Counted from the stretch's first letter, positions 38,664-47,160 are shown. The stretch: 64,000 nucleotides of DNA from Prosthecobacter sp. (GCA_017853885.1 JAFMIR010000008.1:1-64000), one strand, 5' to 3'. The notes: generated by a model from the letters alone, not told the origin. A program made the numbers and translations.

Positions 38664-38843
38664 AGTTCCGTTTGGCAGCCTCATCCCAAATCCAGCTGCG
38701 ACACTTAAACCGCCATCAGCAGATCGATTTGAACGTTATATAGGGAGGAGCAAAGCCAATAATCCATCCGCTTATAGCAGGCTTGTTGCTGGCGAGCCAT
38801 TGAACCACCAATAATTCTCAAAGAAAAAACGTGTCATCCTATT

Positions 38844-39311
38844 TTGCCATTTTGCTACTTCACCCTCAAGGCCTCCAGAACGGCGGTCAGGCTGCGAAAA
38901 CTCGTTCAGAAAGGGTTCAAAATCAGGCCAGTAACGTTGGGGCAGCACCTGCGGTCTCGCAGGCTGGTCTTGAAATTGACCCAAGCTCAGGCTGCTGAAC
39001 AATTGAACACTTTGCGTGAACATTATGAGCGCTGGGAACGTGACGAGGTGGCTCCGACAGCCTCCTTTTGGCCTCGCCTCATCGGGTTCCTTGGCTCTTA
39101 TCCAATGGCCGTTCAGTCCCCGGCTGACCAGATCGTGATGGCTCGAAGGATCATGGGGTTGAGCCAGTTTGCCTTTGGTCGGAGGATTCAGGTCATCGCG
39201 AAAAATGTCCGCGAATGGGAGCACGGCGTGGCGAAACCCTCCCCGGCCATGCTCGCAAAAGTGCAGCAACTGGTGACTGACACTCCGGTTGTCGGACTGG
39301 CGCCCGTGTGA
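38844..39311 (+). CDS. two-domain helix-turn-helix (XRE-like) protein
   Basis: A 155-residue protein with two XRE-type helix-turn-helix regions: LGQHLRSRRLVLKLTQAQAAEQLN with a YERWERDEVAPT third helix, then ARRIMGLSQFAFGRRIQ with VREWEHGVAKPS. The start codon is uncertain; the ORF track uses TTG 38844 and no ATG lies upstream of the first domain. It lies at the left edge of the accessory island, overlapped by the long ORF that follows. A regulatory role is likely; its target is unknown. Confidence 0.6.
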   Translation: MPFCYFTLKASRTAVRLRKLVQKGFKIRPVTLGQHLRSRRLVLKLTQAQAAEQLNTLREHYERWERDEVAPTASFWPRLIGFLGSYPMAVQSPADQIVMARRIMGLSQFAFGRRIQVIAKNVREWEHGVAKPSPAMLAKVQQLVTDTPVVGLAPV

Positions 39312-39324
39312 TAGTCATCGGCCC

Positions 39325-42126
39325 GTGAAGGATTCAGGCACCTCTCTTATTACGGACAAAGCCTCTCTGTTGGCACTTGTAACAGGATTAGCCGTTGGGC
39401 TCTCGGCGGCACTCTTGAGAAGTTTCATCGTGACCATCCCCGGGATCATTGCTGGCACTCAGCTTCAACTCGTTTTGATTTTGACGCTGTCGGTGATCTC
39501 GGCGCTGGTGACAGTGATACTTGCCCGAAAGCAGTTCACGTCACGGTTTCATGCACCGGGCGAGGCGGGCCGCCTTGGAATTCAGGCGGGTGTCTTCTGC
39601 GCTCTTTGGGCTGGCGCAGTCCTTACCGCATTGGCAACATGGGACGCCAGCGGGGCGGACAGCGCCGCTCTGGATCGGGCACTGCGCTCGCGAATGTGGC
39701 TCGTCTGTGCAGTCAGCCTCGCCGCCCTGCTTCCGAGCGTGCTGTGTGGTTTTGTTGGAGGGTTGATCGGGGGGCAGCTGGCCCTCAGGAACTCGGCGAC
39801 GGCTCAGACTGGCGAGGTTCCAGCGACTTTTCCTTGGCTGCGATGGGTCAAAGTGGGCATCGCTGGGCTGGCCGCTCTTCTTATGGCGTCTCCCATCTCA
39901 TTCATCGGTCGAGCTCCGGTGATTGACCCACCTCGTGTGGTCGCGGCCCCTTCCATCGCTCCAACTCCACCGGCCCCTCCGCCGTTTCGGTATGATCCGC
40001 CCAAAGACATCAAGTCCGCCAAGATCGGCGAAATCCAACCCGACTTCACCAAAGTCATCCCTCAGGTGCAGAGGGACTGCCCCGTTGCCCTGTCGCCAGA
40101 CAACGTGATGCTCGCCTTTGGAGATGCGGCTGGATCGCAGCCCGCGATAGGCATTTTCGACCTTCATCGGTTCACCAAAACGGCATCCATTCAGGTTCCT
40201 TCCTTTCCTCACGGCAATCTGTCCTGGTCTCCAGATCAAAAATCCATCGCCTGCACGATTGGCGAAGGAAAATCGCGCCGTGTGTGGGTTGTGCGCATTG
40301 GCGAAAGCAAGGCCATCGAGTTACCGCGTCCACCTGGAAGAGACGTGCCGGGAGGTGATCTCCACTGGTGGCAGGATAGAGAACTTGCCTTCTTCCCATC
40401 TGATGAAGCGCCCCTGGCTTTCGATCTCGACAAGCTCGTTTTGCTGCCATTGGAAGAGTCGGCGGGATACAAGAAGCTCGACGACATCAGTAAAAGACTT
40501 TGGAAGGAAGGCCCAAGGGAGACTTGGCCGGGCCAGACGCATTGGAAGCTTGGAGTGCGCACTCTGATCACATCGGCTGTTCCGCCGTCGCGCCGCGAAC
40601 CAGACAGCCCCTGGCAGTTGTCCGGCCAGACTGTCTGTGCCTTCACTCACCCCAGCCTGCCCATCTCCTTTGGTCTCAAGTCTCTTGGCGTGGACGAAGG
40701 TGACAAGATTCTTTGCTCAGACGATGGCTCGAAGCTCATGCGCCTCATGAATGGAAAGATCGAAGTGACTTTCATGAAGCAGACGATCTGCCCCGACCTC
40801 GTCTTTGAGGTGGAGATGCCGCTGCCGGTCGATGAGATTGAAAACACGGGCTGGAGCACTCAGGTCAAAGAAAAGCAGCTTTGCCTGATGATCTACGCAC
40901 CCCTGAAAAATCCGCTCAATGATCGAGTCGTCGGACCTGACTACAATCAAGTGCGTGCGCTCACCCGCTTGCTGGAGTGGAAAGGACGCCAGGGTGTTTT
41001 TATCGTTCAGACCCATGATGGCAGTGTCCAGGCAGGCGATGTGGCCTCAAGCCTTCACTATTGGGAGCCGGGCAAGATGTCTGAGTGGAAGCCTGATAGC
41101 ACACGCAAGTGGTGGACCACTATCAAAACGGCTGGCTCGCCACTTCCTGCCAAGCTTCCAGAACTTCACACGCCGCAGCTCTTGGACTTAACCCAGGGCC
41201 CGTCCGTGATGATTGTGACGAAGGCCATCGAGAAGCCCCACGAGCCGCCTCCTCAGAAAGTGACAGAGGTCGCACCGCCACCTCAGCCTCCCGCGCCTCC
41301 TCCTCCGCCAGCCATCTCGGCAAGTGATGTGAAGGCGTTTGTCTCTGAGCATCATGCCAAAGCCTCAAAAGGCGACCTTCAAGGTATGATTGCAGACTAT
41401 GAAACAGTGGTGGACTTTCTCGACAAGGGACTGCTGACGAGAGACCTGATTGGTGCTGATGAGCGAGCGCATCGATCCAAGTGGCCGATCGGCAGCGAAA
41501 AGATCGTTGGTGAGATCCGCATAGTCCAAGAAGGAGGACTTTGGCAGGCGGAATACACAATCGAGTTCTACAACGAGAACGGAGCTGGTGAATGGCACAA
41601 GGGGCATGCGGACCTCACGCTCCGATTGAAGGAGACTGGCAAAACGCTCTCCATCACATCGCAACGGGCCAAGGTCTATGATGTGACGAATAGCAAGCAG
41701 GCACCGAAGGCTCCGGCAGCCGGGGCCGCTCAACAGCCCCAGGGCGTGCCGGTTAGCGTTCCCAAGCCTTGCTTTGTCGCAGTCACTCGTGCCAAGGACT
41801 TGGGACAAATCGAGTTCACCGATGAGATTAGTTTCGCGGGAACCCTCACCTGGCATCGAACGTATCGCGAACTCTCACCAGATGGGAAGGTCGTGAATGT
41901 TTGCCGCGCCATCTATGAAGGCAATGGAGGTGTGCTTCCCAACCGGCAGGGTGCCCGCATCTATGTCGGCTCCCAAGGCTGGCAAAGATCCATGGGAACA
42001 CCGGCATTTGTTCGTCTTTGCGAGCGAAGCGCTGCTGCTTTGGTTGGCAGGGCGTTCGTCTTCCAATTTACCCAGAATGGAATGATCGAGTCGAACACAG
42101 GAACCACTTTCAAACTGGTGAAGTAG
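39325..42126 (+). CDS. large membrane protein with propeller-like and NTF2-like domains
   Basis: The ORF track starts at TTG 39289; GTG 39325 avoids overlapping the upstream stop and is preferred, giving 933 residues. About five hydrophobic helices occupy residues 15-215, then a short proline-rich stretch. Residues 240-630 resemble a WD/TolB-like propeller (SPDNVMLAFGD, LSWSPDQKSIACTIG). A PPPP linker at about 638-662 leads to a roughly 120-residue NTF2/SnoaL-like region (HHAKASKGDLQGMIADYE) and a final uncharacterised domain. No catalytic motif is seen, and the family is not known to me. Confidence 0.55.
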   Translation: MKDSGTSLITDKASLLALVTGLAVGLSAALLRSFIVTIPGIIAGTQLQLVLILTLSVISALVTVILARKQFTSRFHAPGEAGRLGIQAGVFCALWAGAVLTALATWDASGADSAALDRALRSRMWLVCAVSLAALLPSVLCGFVGGLIGGQLALRNSATAQTGEVPATFPWLRWVKVGIAGLAALLMASPISFIGRAPVIDPPRVVAAPSIAPTPPAPPPFRYDPPKDIKSAKIGEIQPDFTKVIPQVQRDCPVALSPDNVMLAFGDAAGSQPAIGIFDLHRFTKTASIQVPSFPHGNLSWSPDQKSIACTIGEGKSRRVWVVRIGESKAIELPRPPGRDVPGGDLHWWQDRELAFFPSDEAPLAFDLDKLVLLPLEESAGYKKLDDISKRLWKEGPRETWPGQTHWKLGVRTLITSAVPPSRREPDSPWQLSGQTVCAFTHPSLPISFGLKSLGVDEGDKILCSDDGSKLMRLMNGKIEVTFMKQTICPDLVFEVEMPLPVDEIENTGWSTQVKEKQLCLMIYAPLKNPLNDRVVGPDYNQVRALTRLLEWKGRQGVFIVQTHDGSVQAGDVASSLHYWEPGKMSEWKPDSTRKWWTTIKTAGSPLPAKLPELHTPQLLDLTQGPSVMIVTKAIEKPHEPPPQKVTEVAPPPQPPAPPPPPAISASDVKAFVSEHHAKASKGDLQGMIADYETVVDFLDKGLLTRDLIGADERAHRSKWPIGSEKIVGEIRIVQEGGLWQAEYTIEFYNENGAGEWHKGHADLTLRLKETGKTLSITSQRAKVYDVTNSKQAPKAPAAGAAQQPQGVPVSVPKPCFVAVTRAKDLGQIEFTDEISFAGTLTWHRTYRELSPDGKVVNVCRAIYEGNGGVLPNRQGARIYVGSQGWQRSMGTPAFVRLCERSAAALVGRAFVFQFTQNGMIESNTGTTFKLVK

Positions 42127-42534
42127 ATGGGGAAAGCCTTCCCCTAGCGGCGACTGCGTGGGCCGCTACCCCTTCGAGCGGGGAGGTTTCCCCGCAACGC
42201 CCCTCGCTGTTCGACCTGCCTCAGCTCGCTCGATCTTCGATCCAGCTCACGCCACCGCTTTCCGAGGTGCATCAGTGATCGCTGCCAGCCTGCCGCAGGC
42301 TCCGCCTTTCATACCGCTCTGGCAGCGTTCCCCCATGCACATGTGGCCTCCCCGCCGCCAACGGCCCGTCTGGCATCGGCTCCTGCGTCGTCCGAATGGC
42401 AGACCAGCCGTTGCCCCGGCCTCCCTTGGCCGCGTCACCAGCGACGGAGGCTAGGCCAGTTCCTCCCCGCCTTTCCACGAGGACTAGCCCAGTATCCGTC
42501 ACCGGCCACGCGGGGGCACGGGTTCGGGAAAAAA

Positions 42535-42555
42535 CTTCGGCTGACCGAAGTCACG
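42535..42555 (+). repeat. palindromic repeat CTTCGG-CTGA-CCGAAG
   Basis: Reads ACTTCGGCTGACCGAAGTCAC. CTTCGG and CCGAAG are perfect inverted arms around CTGA. The core 12-mer CGGCTGACCGAA recurs in inverted form inside the rep gene (43937-43948) and directly at 47027. It may be a Rep, ParB or RHH-protein binding site. Confidence 0.55.
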
Positions 42556-42565
42556 GGTTTCACGT

Positions 42566-42574
42566 TATCCACAG
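42566..42574 (+). promoter_or_regulatory. DnaA box
   Basis: TTATCCACA matches the DnaA-box consensus exactly, 11 bases after the palindromic repeat and about 44 bases before the ribbon-helix-helix gene. The base GTTTCACG just before it resembles half of a canonical parS site. A single 9-mer could arise by chance, but the position beside rep/par genes makes a functional role plausible. Confidence 0.5.
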
Positions 42575-42617
42575 GGCGACATGACACACCGGGTCACCTT
42601 CATGGTATGATGAGGGT

Positions 42618-42815
42618 ATGGAAAAAATCGTGCGCAAATCAGCGGGTGTGAAGTTCGAGAGTGATGTGCTGGCGTTCATCGACCGGCTCGCTCGTGAGCA
42701 GCAGCGCAGCCGCAGTTTTATCATCAATGCAATCCTCAGGTGGTATTCCAAATGGCTCTCAGAACAGCAGGCCAAGGTCGAGGCGGAGCAAGATCAGCCG
42801 GTGATCCGGTTGTAG
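42618..42815 (+). CDS. ribbon-helix-helix DNA-binding protein
   Basis: A 65-residue protein. VKFESDVLAFIDRLAREQQRSRSFIINAILRWY fits the ribbon-helix-helix (CopG/MetJ/Arc) fold: a short strand contacting DNA, then two helices. Such proteins commonly repress plasmid replication or partition operons. It is 6 bases upstream of the rep gene and just downstream of the candidate origin, so control of copy number or rep expression is the natural hypothesis. Confidence 0.75.
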   Translation: MEKIVRKSAGVKFESDVLAFIDRLAREQQRSRSFIINAILRWYSKWLSEQQAKVEAEQDQPVIRL

Positions 42816-42821
42816 GCCACC

Positions 42822-44555
42822 ATGCAGAGCATTCTGGATCGAAAAGCACCGTTTCAAACATCCCAGGCTCCTGAGCCGGTGATTTCAGCGTTCGAGGGCT
42901 TCAAAGCACCGACATCCAACACCACCTACACGCCGAACCAGTTCTTCGATGTCGTCATCCCGCACTTCTCGCGGGGAGTCGTGCGCATTGTGGCCTACCT
43001 GCTGCGCAAAACGCTCGGCTGGTGTGATGCGAATGGGAATCCGCAGGAGGAGCAAATCGAGGTGACCTACTCGGAACTGGAGCGAAAGGCCGGCGTGAGC
43101 CGTGACATGATCCGTGGCGCGCTGGATGACGCGCTGACGGGTCACTTGTTCGAATGCGTGACCGAAGGCCGAGCGAAGCACGCGCACGATGCCGGGCAAT
43201 CCGCCTGCTACCAGCTCCGATGGTCATCCATGCCCTACACGACGCGATTGGAGCAATTTGAGGGCTTCTTTGAAGGCGAAGGCAATCGCACCGACATCCC
43301 GAACGAGTTCTTTGACGTGCTCATTCCCCATGAGCCGCTTTCCGTGATCAAAGTCGTCGGAGCGATCATCCGCCACAGCATCGGCTTTCAGGCGAAACAC
43401 GGCCGCCGTCGCCAGCAGGTGGCGCTGTCCTATCAGCAGATCGAGAACTACGCTCGCTTCGGTAGCCGCTCCGATCTCGCCAAGGCCATTCGCATCGCGA
43501 TGGAGAAGAACTACATCGTGCGGCTGGAGAGCGGTGTGTTCAGCCATGAGGCCACCGAGCGGCGGCGTGCCGTGTATGCGCTTCGCTGGTGCGATTTTCC
43601 GAACGGTCAGAAAAACGAACCAGCCGTCAATCAGTCAGAAATCCAGACCAGCATCAGTCCGATTTCCGCACCAGCGCATCAGTCAGAAATCCGCACCAAC
43701 ATTAAAACGAAACCAGGAAATGAAACTGGAAACAGCCCTGCGGCTGACACGCAGTTGAGAGACCGGCTTCTCGGCTTCGGCTTCAGCGAAAAGACCATCG
43801 CGAAGCTGATGCGGGAGCACAGCCGCGAGGAGATCGAGCAGCAGATCATCTGGATGCCAGACCGTGCACCAGCACGCAGTCCAGCGGGGCTGCTACGTCG
43901 ATCCATCGAGCAGCGGTGGCCCGCGCCGATGAAACTTCGGTCAGCCGAAGTCACTAGCGTGACGCAGGCCGGATGGGACTTCGCGCGATGCTTCTACGCG
44001 GCCTATGGCGGCAATCGAGGCGAGCCTGTGAATGATCCATCGCCACGCGAGGCGCAGACTGCGGAGAGCTTTGTGCAGCGATTGATCCGAGCCACGAGGG
44101 AGGAGGGCCACGCTGCCGAGTGGGGCCGTGAGCTGGGCAGCCTCGCACGCGAGCAGCGGCATCCGTTTCCATCGCTCACGCTTGCCATCCGCCAGCTTGG
44201 CGATGCCTTCCTCGTCCAGCGGGAAAAGCAGCGCCTCCAGGTGCAGCTCGCCAGCATCACGCAGAGCCGTGAGCAGCACGAGCAGCGCTTCCGCGATGAC
44301 TGGCTCCGCTGGCTTGCGGCCAAGGAGTCCGAGATGCGTGAGACGCGTCCCGAGGACTATCAGCGCTTCATCGCGCAGCGGGAAAGCGAGCGGTCAGAAC
44401 TCGCCGCCGATCCGAAGCCATGGTCGCGTCGCGTGCTGGAGCACTTCGACACGGACAACGCCCGCCTCGGTGCCTTCCGCCAGTGCTTCGGCCTCCCGCA
44501 CTTCTGGCAGTGGGACGCCGCCTTTAACAGCCAATCATTCAAACCAAACCCATGA
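42822..44555 (+). CDS. plasmid-type replication protein with duplicated winged-helix domains
   Basis: A 577-residue protein. Residues about 27-132 and 146-265 are two copies of one roughly 105-residue domain: TPNQFFDVVIP...VRIVAYLLRKTLGW and IPNEFFDVLIP...IKVVGAIIRHSIGF, each ending in Y.LRW. This is the phage-O/plasmid RepO-like winged-helix fold that binds an origin. The rest is basic and helical (EQHEQRFRDDWLRWLAAKE near the C-terminus) with no helicase motif. It is followed by parA with an ATGA overlap. The gene contains an inverted copy of the origin repeat at 43934-43954. Confidence 0.7.
   Translation: MQSILDRKAPFQTSQAPEPVISAFEGFKAPTSNTTYTPNQFFDVVIPHFSRGVVRIVAYLLRKTLGWCDANGNPQEEQIEVTYSELERKAGVSRDMIRGALDDALTGHLFECVTEGRAKHAHDAGQSACYQLRWSSMPYTTRLEQFEGFFEGEGNRTDIPNEFFDVLIPHEPLSVIKVVGAIIRHSIGFQAKHGRRRQQVALSYQQIENYARFGSRSDLAKAIRIAMEKNYIVRLESGVFSHEATERRRAVYALRWCDFPNGQKNEPAVNQSEIQTSISPISAPAHQSEIRTNIKTKPGNETGNSPAADTQLRDRLLGFGFSEKTIAKLMREHSREEIEQQIIWMPDRAPARSPAGLLRRSIEQRWPAPMKLRSAEVTSVTQAGWDFARCFYAAYGGNRGEPVNDPSPREAQTAESFVQRLIRATREEGHAAEWGRELGSLAREQRHPFPSLTLAIRQLGDAFLVQREKQRLQVQLASITQSREQHEQRFRDDWLRWLAAKESEMRETRPEDYQRFIAQRESERSELAADPKPWSRRVLEHFDTDNARLGAFRQCFGLPHFWQWDAAFNSQSFKPNP
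43934..43954 (+). repeat. inverted copy of the origin palindrome
   Basis: Reads ACTTCGGTCAGCCGAAGTCAC, sharing ACTTCGG and CCGAAGTCAC with the repeat at 42535-42555, but with the central CTGA inverted to TCAG. It lies inside the rep coding sequence. Confidence 0.5.
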
Positions 44556-45388
44556 ACATCATCACCGTCATCAATGCCAAGGGAGGTTGTGGTAAAAGCA
44601 CCATCGCCATGAACCTCGCCAGCGGCCTCGCACGTCACGGGCATCGGGTCCTGCTCATGGATCTCGATCCGCAGGCGCAGGTCACGCAATGGCTCGCCGC
44701 AGGGGATGGACTCACGCCGGAGGGCACGCTCGTGGCCGCTCTCACGCGCCAGCAATCGCTCTCCGAAGTCATCCAGCCCACCGGCTTTGAAAACATGTCC
44801 TTCGTCGCCAGTGCCGACGGCCTGGAGGACCTCGGGCGTGAGATCAGCCAGACGGAGGGCTATCCCTCCATGCTCACGCAATTGATCGCCGAGGAGCACA
44901 TCGCCGACCGCTTTGACTTCCTCGTCATCGACTCGCCGAACCAAATCTCGCCGATCATGGAGAACGCCATCTTTCCAGCGGACGCCTTCATCGTGCCGTT
45001 TGAAAGCACGAAGGCCGTGAAGAGCTACGCCAGCATCTACAAGCTGCTCGTGAAGCTCCGCCCGACCGCCGACTTCCGCATGCTGCATGTGCTGAGCAAT
45101 CTCACACGCCTGCCAGGCCTGCGAAAGCGCGTGCTCGCCCTGCTTGCGGATGACGGCATCCCATCGGCACGCAGCGAGATACGCTCCTGCGGATGGATGG
45201 CGCAGGTGGACGAGAATGGAGGCAGCATCTTCCACTATCGTCCGCTCTCCAAAGGAGCGCAGGACATGGCCGCCCTCGTCGAAGAGGTGCGGGACTTATT
45301 CACTAACGGGCCGCAGGCCCACGCGGAGACCGCCGCCGCATCGCCCGACCACGCGATGAGTGCGGAAGTCACCGCCCCAACAGCATGA
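44552..45388 (+). CDS. parA: ParA-family partition ATPase
   Basis: A Walker-type ParA ATPase of 278 residues. The deviant Walker A is NAKGGCGKSTIAMNLASGLA, the switch I region is LLMDLDPQAQVTQWLA, and Walker B is FLVIDSPNQ. These proteins move DNA on the nucleoid by ATP-driven gradients together with ParB bound to a centromere site. The start overlaps the rep stop and the end overlaps the parB start, each by four bases, indicating a tightly coupled operon. The C-terminus is a proline/alanine/threonine-rich tail. Confidence 0.9.
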   Translation: MNIITVINAKGGCGKSTIAMNLASGLARHGHRVLLMDLDPQAQVTQWLAAGDGLTPEGTLVAALTRQQSLSEVIQPTGFENMSFVASADGLEDLGREISQTEGYPSMLTQLIAEEHIADRFDFLVIDSPNQISPIMENAIFPADAFIVPFESTKAVKSYASIYKLLVKLRPTADFRMLHVLSNLTRLPGLRKRVLALLADDGIPSARSEIRSCGWMAQVDENGGSIFHYRPLSKGAQDMAALVEEVRDLFTNGPQAHAETAAASPDHAMSAEVTAPTA

Positions 45389-46233
45389 CCAAACTACCCG
45401 ATGGCAAAAGCCGTCTCGATCTCGTGAAGTCCGGCCTCACCGGCGGACTGCCAAAACGAGGCCGCTTCATTGTCAGCATCGACCGCCTTCTCGAAGACCC
45501 GGAGAACGAACGAAAAATCTTCCACAACATGGACGACATGATCGAGTCCGTGCGTCGTCACGGCATCATCGAGCCCATCACCGTCACCCAGGAGGGCGAC
45601 CGCTACCGCATCCTCACCGGCCACCGCCGCTTCCGCGCCGCCAAGGCCGTCGGCCTCACCGAGCTGGAGGTGCTCGTGCGCGAGCCGGATGATCAGATCA
45701 CCCGCCGCTTCAAAAGTCTCATCTCCAACATCCAGCGGGAGAACATCCCCGCCGTCGAGTTGGCGGAGACGCTTCACAGCCTGCTCAGCTCCGGTGCCGC
45801 CGCGTCTCAGCGTGAACTCGCCCGGCAGATAGGGAAGAGCGAGCAATGGATGTCCGGCATGCTCCGCGTGCTGGAACTGCCCGCACGCCTTCAGGAGGAA
45901 CTGCGTAGCACACCCGGCATCGGCTACGAGATGGCCCAGCGCATCGCGCAGGTGGGGGACTCGCAGTTTCAGGAGCAGCTCGTCACCGCCGCCGTGGCAG
46001 GGGAGAGCGTGGGCCGCATTCGCGAGCGCATCGCCAGCTTCCGCACCACCCAGGGCTCCACGTCGTCATCCCGACCCAAGACACGCACCAGCCAGCTCAT
46101 CCAGCTCACGCATCGAGAGGGGAGTTGCGTTGCCAGCCTCCGTGCCAAACGCGAACCCGGAGCCCAGGAAGCCATGCTGGAGGCCCTCCGACAACTCGCC
46201 GAGCAGGTGAGAGCGGACGACAGCCTGCGGTGA
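45385..46233 (+). CDS. parB: ParB-family partition protein
   Basis: A 282-residue ParB. The N-terminal ParB/Srx nuclease-like domain shows ESVRRHGIIEPITV, then YRILTGHRRFRAAKAVGL, with the conserved GERRxR-like segment in the form GHRRFRA. A helix-turn-helix region follows (ASQRELARQIGKSEQWMSGMLRVLELP). The C-terminal region is charged. ParB would bind centromere-like sites next to parA; the repeat at 42535 and 43934 is one candidate. Confidence 0.88.
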   Translation: MTKLPDGKSRLDLVKSGLTGGLPKRGRFIVSIDRLLEDPENERKIFHNMDDMIESVRRHGIIEPITVTQEGDRYRILTGHRRFRAAKAVGLTELEVLVREPDDQITRRFKSLISNIQRENIPAVELAETLHSLLSSGAAASQRELARQIGKSEQWMSGMLRVLELPARLQEELRSTPGIGYEMAQRIAQVGDSQFQEQLVTAAVAGESVGRIRERIASFRTTQGSTSSSRPKTRTSQLIQLTHREGSCVASLRAKREPGAQEAMLEALRQLAEQVRADDSLR

Positions 46234-46256
46234 GTCCAGGCCTCCATTCCTGCCCC

Positions 46257-46285
46257 TCGACAAATCCGCCGGGGCTTGATACAAT
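46257..46285 (+). promoter_or_regulatory. candidate promoter for the toxin-antitoxin pair
   Basis: TCGACA (46257-46262) and TACAAT (46280-46285) are separated by exactly 17 bases, giving a good sigma-70-like promoter. It lies 9 bases before the antitoxin ATG at 46295, so the transcript would have almost no leader. Confidence 0.45.
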
Positions 46286-46294
46286 GCACCCATC

Positions 46295-46591
46295 ATGAGT
46301 TCCACCGTCGAACACATCCGCCAAGAGATCGACCAGCTCGCCCCTGATGAGATTCGGGAGCTTTTCACCGATCTCCAGCAGGAGTATCCGTTGCGGTTGC
46401 TTCAGGTCGAAGAGACTGCGCCAGACCTTTCCGACCTCAGTGAGGCTGACAAGGTGAAGCTCGAAGCCCTCCGCCAGGACATCCAGGCTGCTGCCGACTC
46501 CTTGGATCGTGGTGAAGGCATCCAGATCGATTGGGATGCCAAGCTCGCACGCCGACATCAGGCATACGCGGCACGTCAGGCCGCTAGCTAA
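46295..46591 (+). CDS. putative antitoxin (addiction-module protein)
   Basis: A 98-residue, acidic, mostly helical protein with a polar N-terminus (HIRQEIDQLAPDEIRELFTDLQQEY) and an acidic middle, ending in RRHQAYAARQAAS. The shape and position, five bases upstream of a RelE/ParE-type toxin, indicate the antitoxin of a type II toxin-antitoxin module. The segment GEGIQIDWDAKLARRHQ fits the usual antitoxin C-terminus that wraps the toxin. Confidence 0.65.
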   Translation: MSSTVEHIRQEIDQLAPDEIRELFTDLQQEYPLRLLQVEETAPDLSDLSEADKVKLEALRQDIQAAADSLDRGEGIQIDWDAKLARRHQAYAARQAAS

Positions 46592-46596
46592 AGCCC

Positions 46597-46893
46597 ATGT
46601 CAAACGTCACCTACTCAGAGCTGGCTGACCGCGACCTCGACGACATCTGGGATTACATCGCCCAGGACAGTGTTTTTCAGGCTGACAGGCTTTGGCAGCG
46701 CATGCGCGACAAGCTCGAATACCTCGCCAAGTGGCAGACCGTCGGGTGGCCACGCCCGGAACTCTCCAAAGGCTGCCGCAGCTATCCCTTCGGCAAATAC
46801 TGCTTCTACTTCCGGTCTTCTGACTCCGGCATCGAGGTGCTCAGGATTCTGCATTCCGCCCGCGATCTCGATCAGATCACCTTCCCTAAGTAA
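46597..46893 (+). CDS. RelE/ParE-family toxin
   Basis: A 98-residue toxin. SELADRDLDDIWDYIAQDS, LEYLAKWQTVGWPRPELSKGCRSYPFGKYCFYFR and IEVLRILHSARDLDQI follow the ParE/RelE fold: an opening helix, then antiparallel strands, with the VLRILHSARD segment being characteristic of ParE. ParE toxins usually inhibit DNA gyrase, RelE toxins cleave mRNA; ParE is the closer match. It lies five bases after the antitoxin, with a strong terminator following at 46936. Confidence 0.8.
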   Translation: MSNVTYSELADRDLDDIWDYIAQDSVFQADRLWQRMRDKLEYLAKWQTVGWPRPELSKGCRSYPFGKYCFYFRSSDSGIEVLRILHSARDLDQITFPK

Positions 46894-46935
46894 CACCACA
46901 CCACGCCAAAGGCGTCAAGTCCACCGACCTTACCA

Positions 46936-46959
46936 GGGCTGCTGCGAAGCAGCTCTTTT
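46936..46959 (+). terminator. Rho-independent terminator of the toxin-antitoxin operon
   Basis: GGGCTGCT pairs with AGCAGCTC (one G-T pair) around a GCGA tetraloop, followed by TTTT (46956-46959) and a second TTTT (46962-46965). It lies 43 bases past the toxin stop. Confidence 0.7.
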
Positions 46960-47026
46960 GCTTTTCAGACACCGTAGCGGCGATTGCCAATCGTCGAGCC
47001 AACCCTCAAAGACACCGTCAAAACTA

Positions 47027-47038
47027 CGGCTGACCGAA
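47027..47038 (+). repeat. third copy of the CGGCTGACCGAA 12-mer
   Basis: An exact match to the core of the repeat at 42539-42550, here flanked by ACTA and CTCGG rather than ACTT and GTCAC. Confidence 0.4.
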
Positions 47039-47160
47039 CTCGGACCTCAAGGACATCGACTGTCCGAAAAGCCTTGTTTGAGGCTATGAAGATGTCCTTG
47101 AGTCGGAAAAACAATATTCTGCGACACGCTTTTCCCCGGCCATTTCCGCTCTCCCGTCAT

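Larger units (their letters stand above)
42127..42617 (+). other. structure-rich non-coding segment, probable replication origin
   Basis: About 490 GC-rich bases upstream of the RHH/Rep/Par genes. It begins with four adjacent hairpins: GGGGAA/TTCCCC (42129-42144), TAGCGGC/GCCGCTA (42145-42168), CCCC/GGGG (42169-42183) and CGGGGA/TCCCCG (42179-42194, overlapping the previous stem). Further on, CGCTGCCAG/CTGGCAGCG (42280-42327) encloses AGCCTG/CAGGCT. At the right end are a 12-bp repeat and a perfect DnaA box. Adjacent rep and par genes make this a candidate origin; no ORF here is convincing. Confidence 0.55.

Noticed and set aside
38608-38814. 68-residue ORF with a signal-peptide-like start
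   Set aside because: Its first part is simply another frame of the dehydrogenase C-terminus, and the remainder has no recognisable features.
42158-42502. Overlapping ORFs on both strands in the origin region
   Set aside because: Translations are rich in Pro, Arg and Ala with no motif, and the DNA is dominated by hairpins; this fits non-coding GC-rich DNA.
42557-42570. Canonical parS centromere site
   Set aside because: Only the half GTTTCACG is present; the second half of TGTTTCACGTGAAACA is missing, so it is not called as parS.
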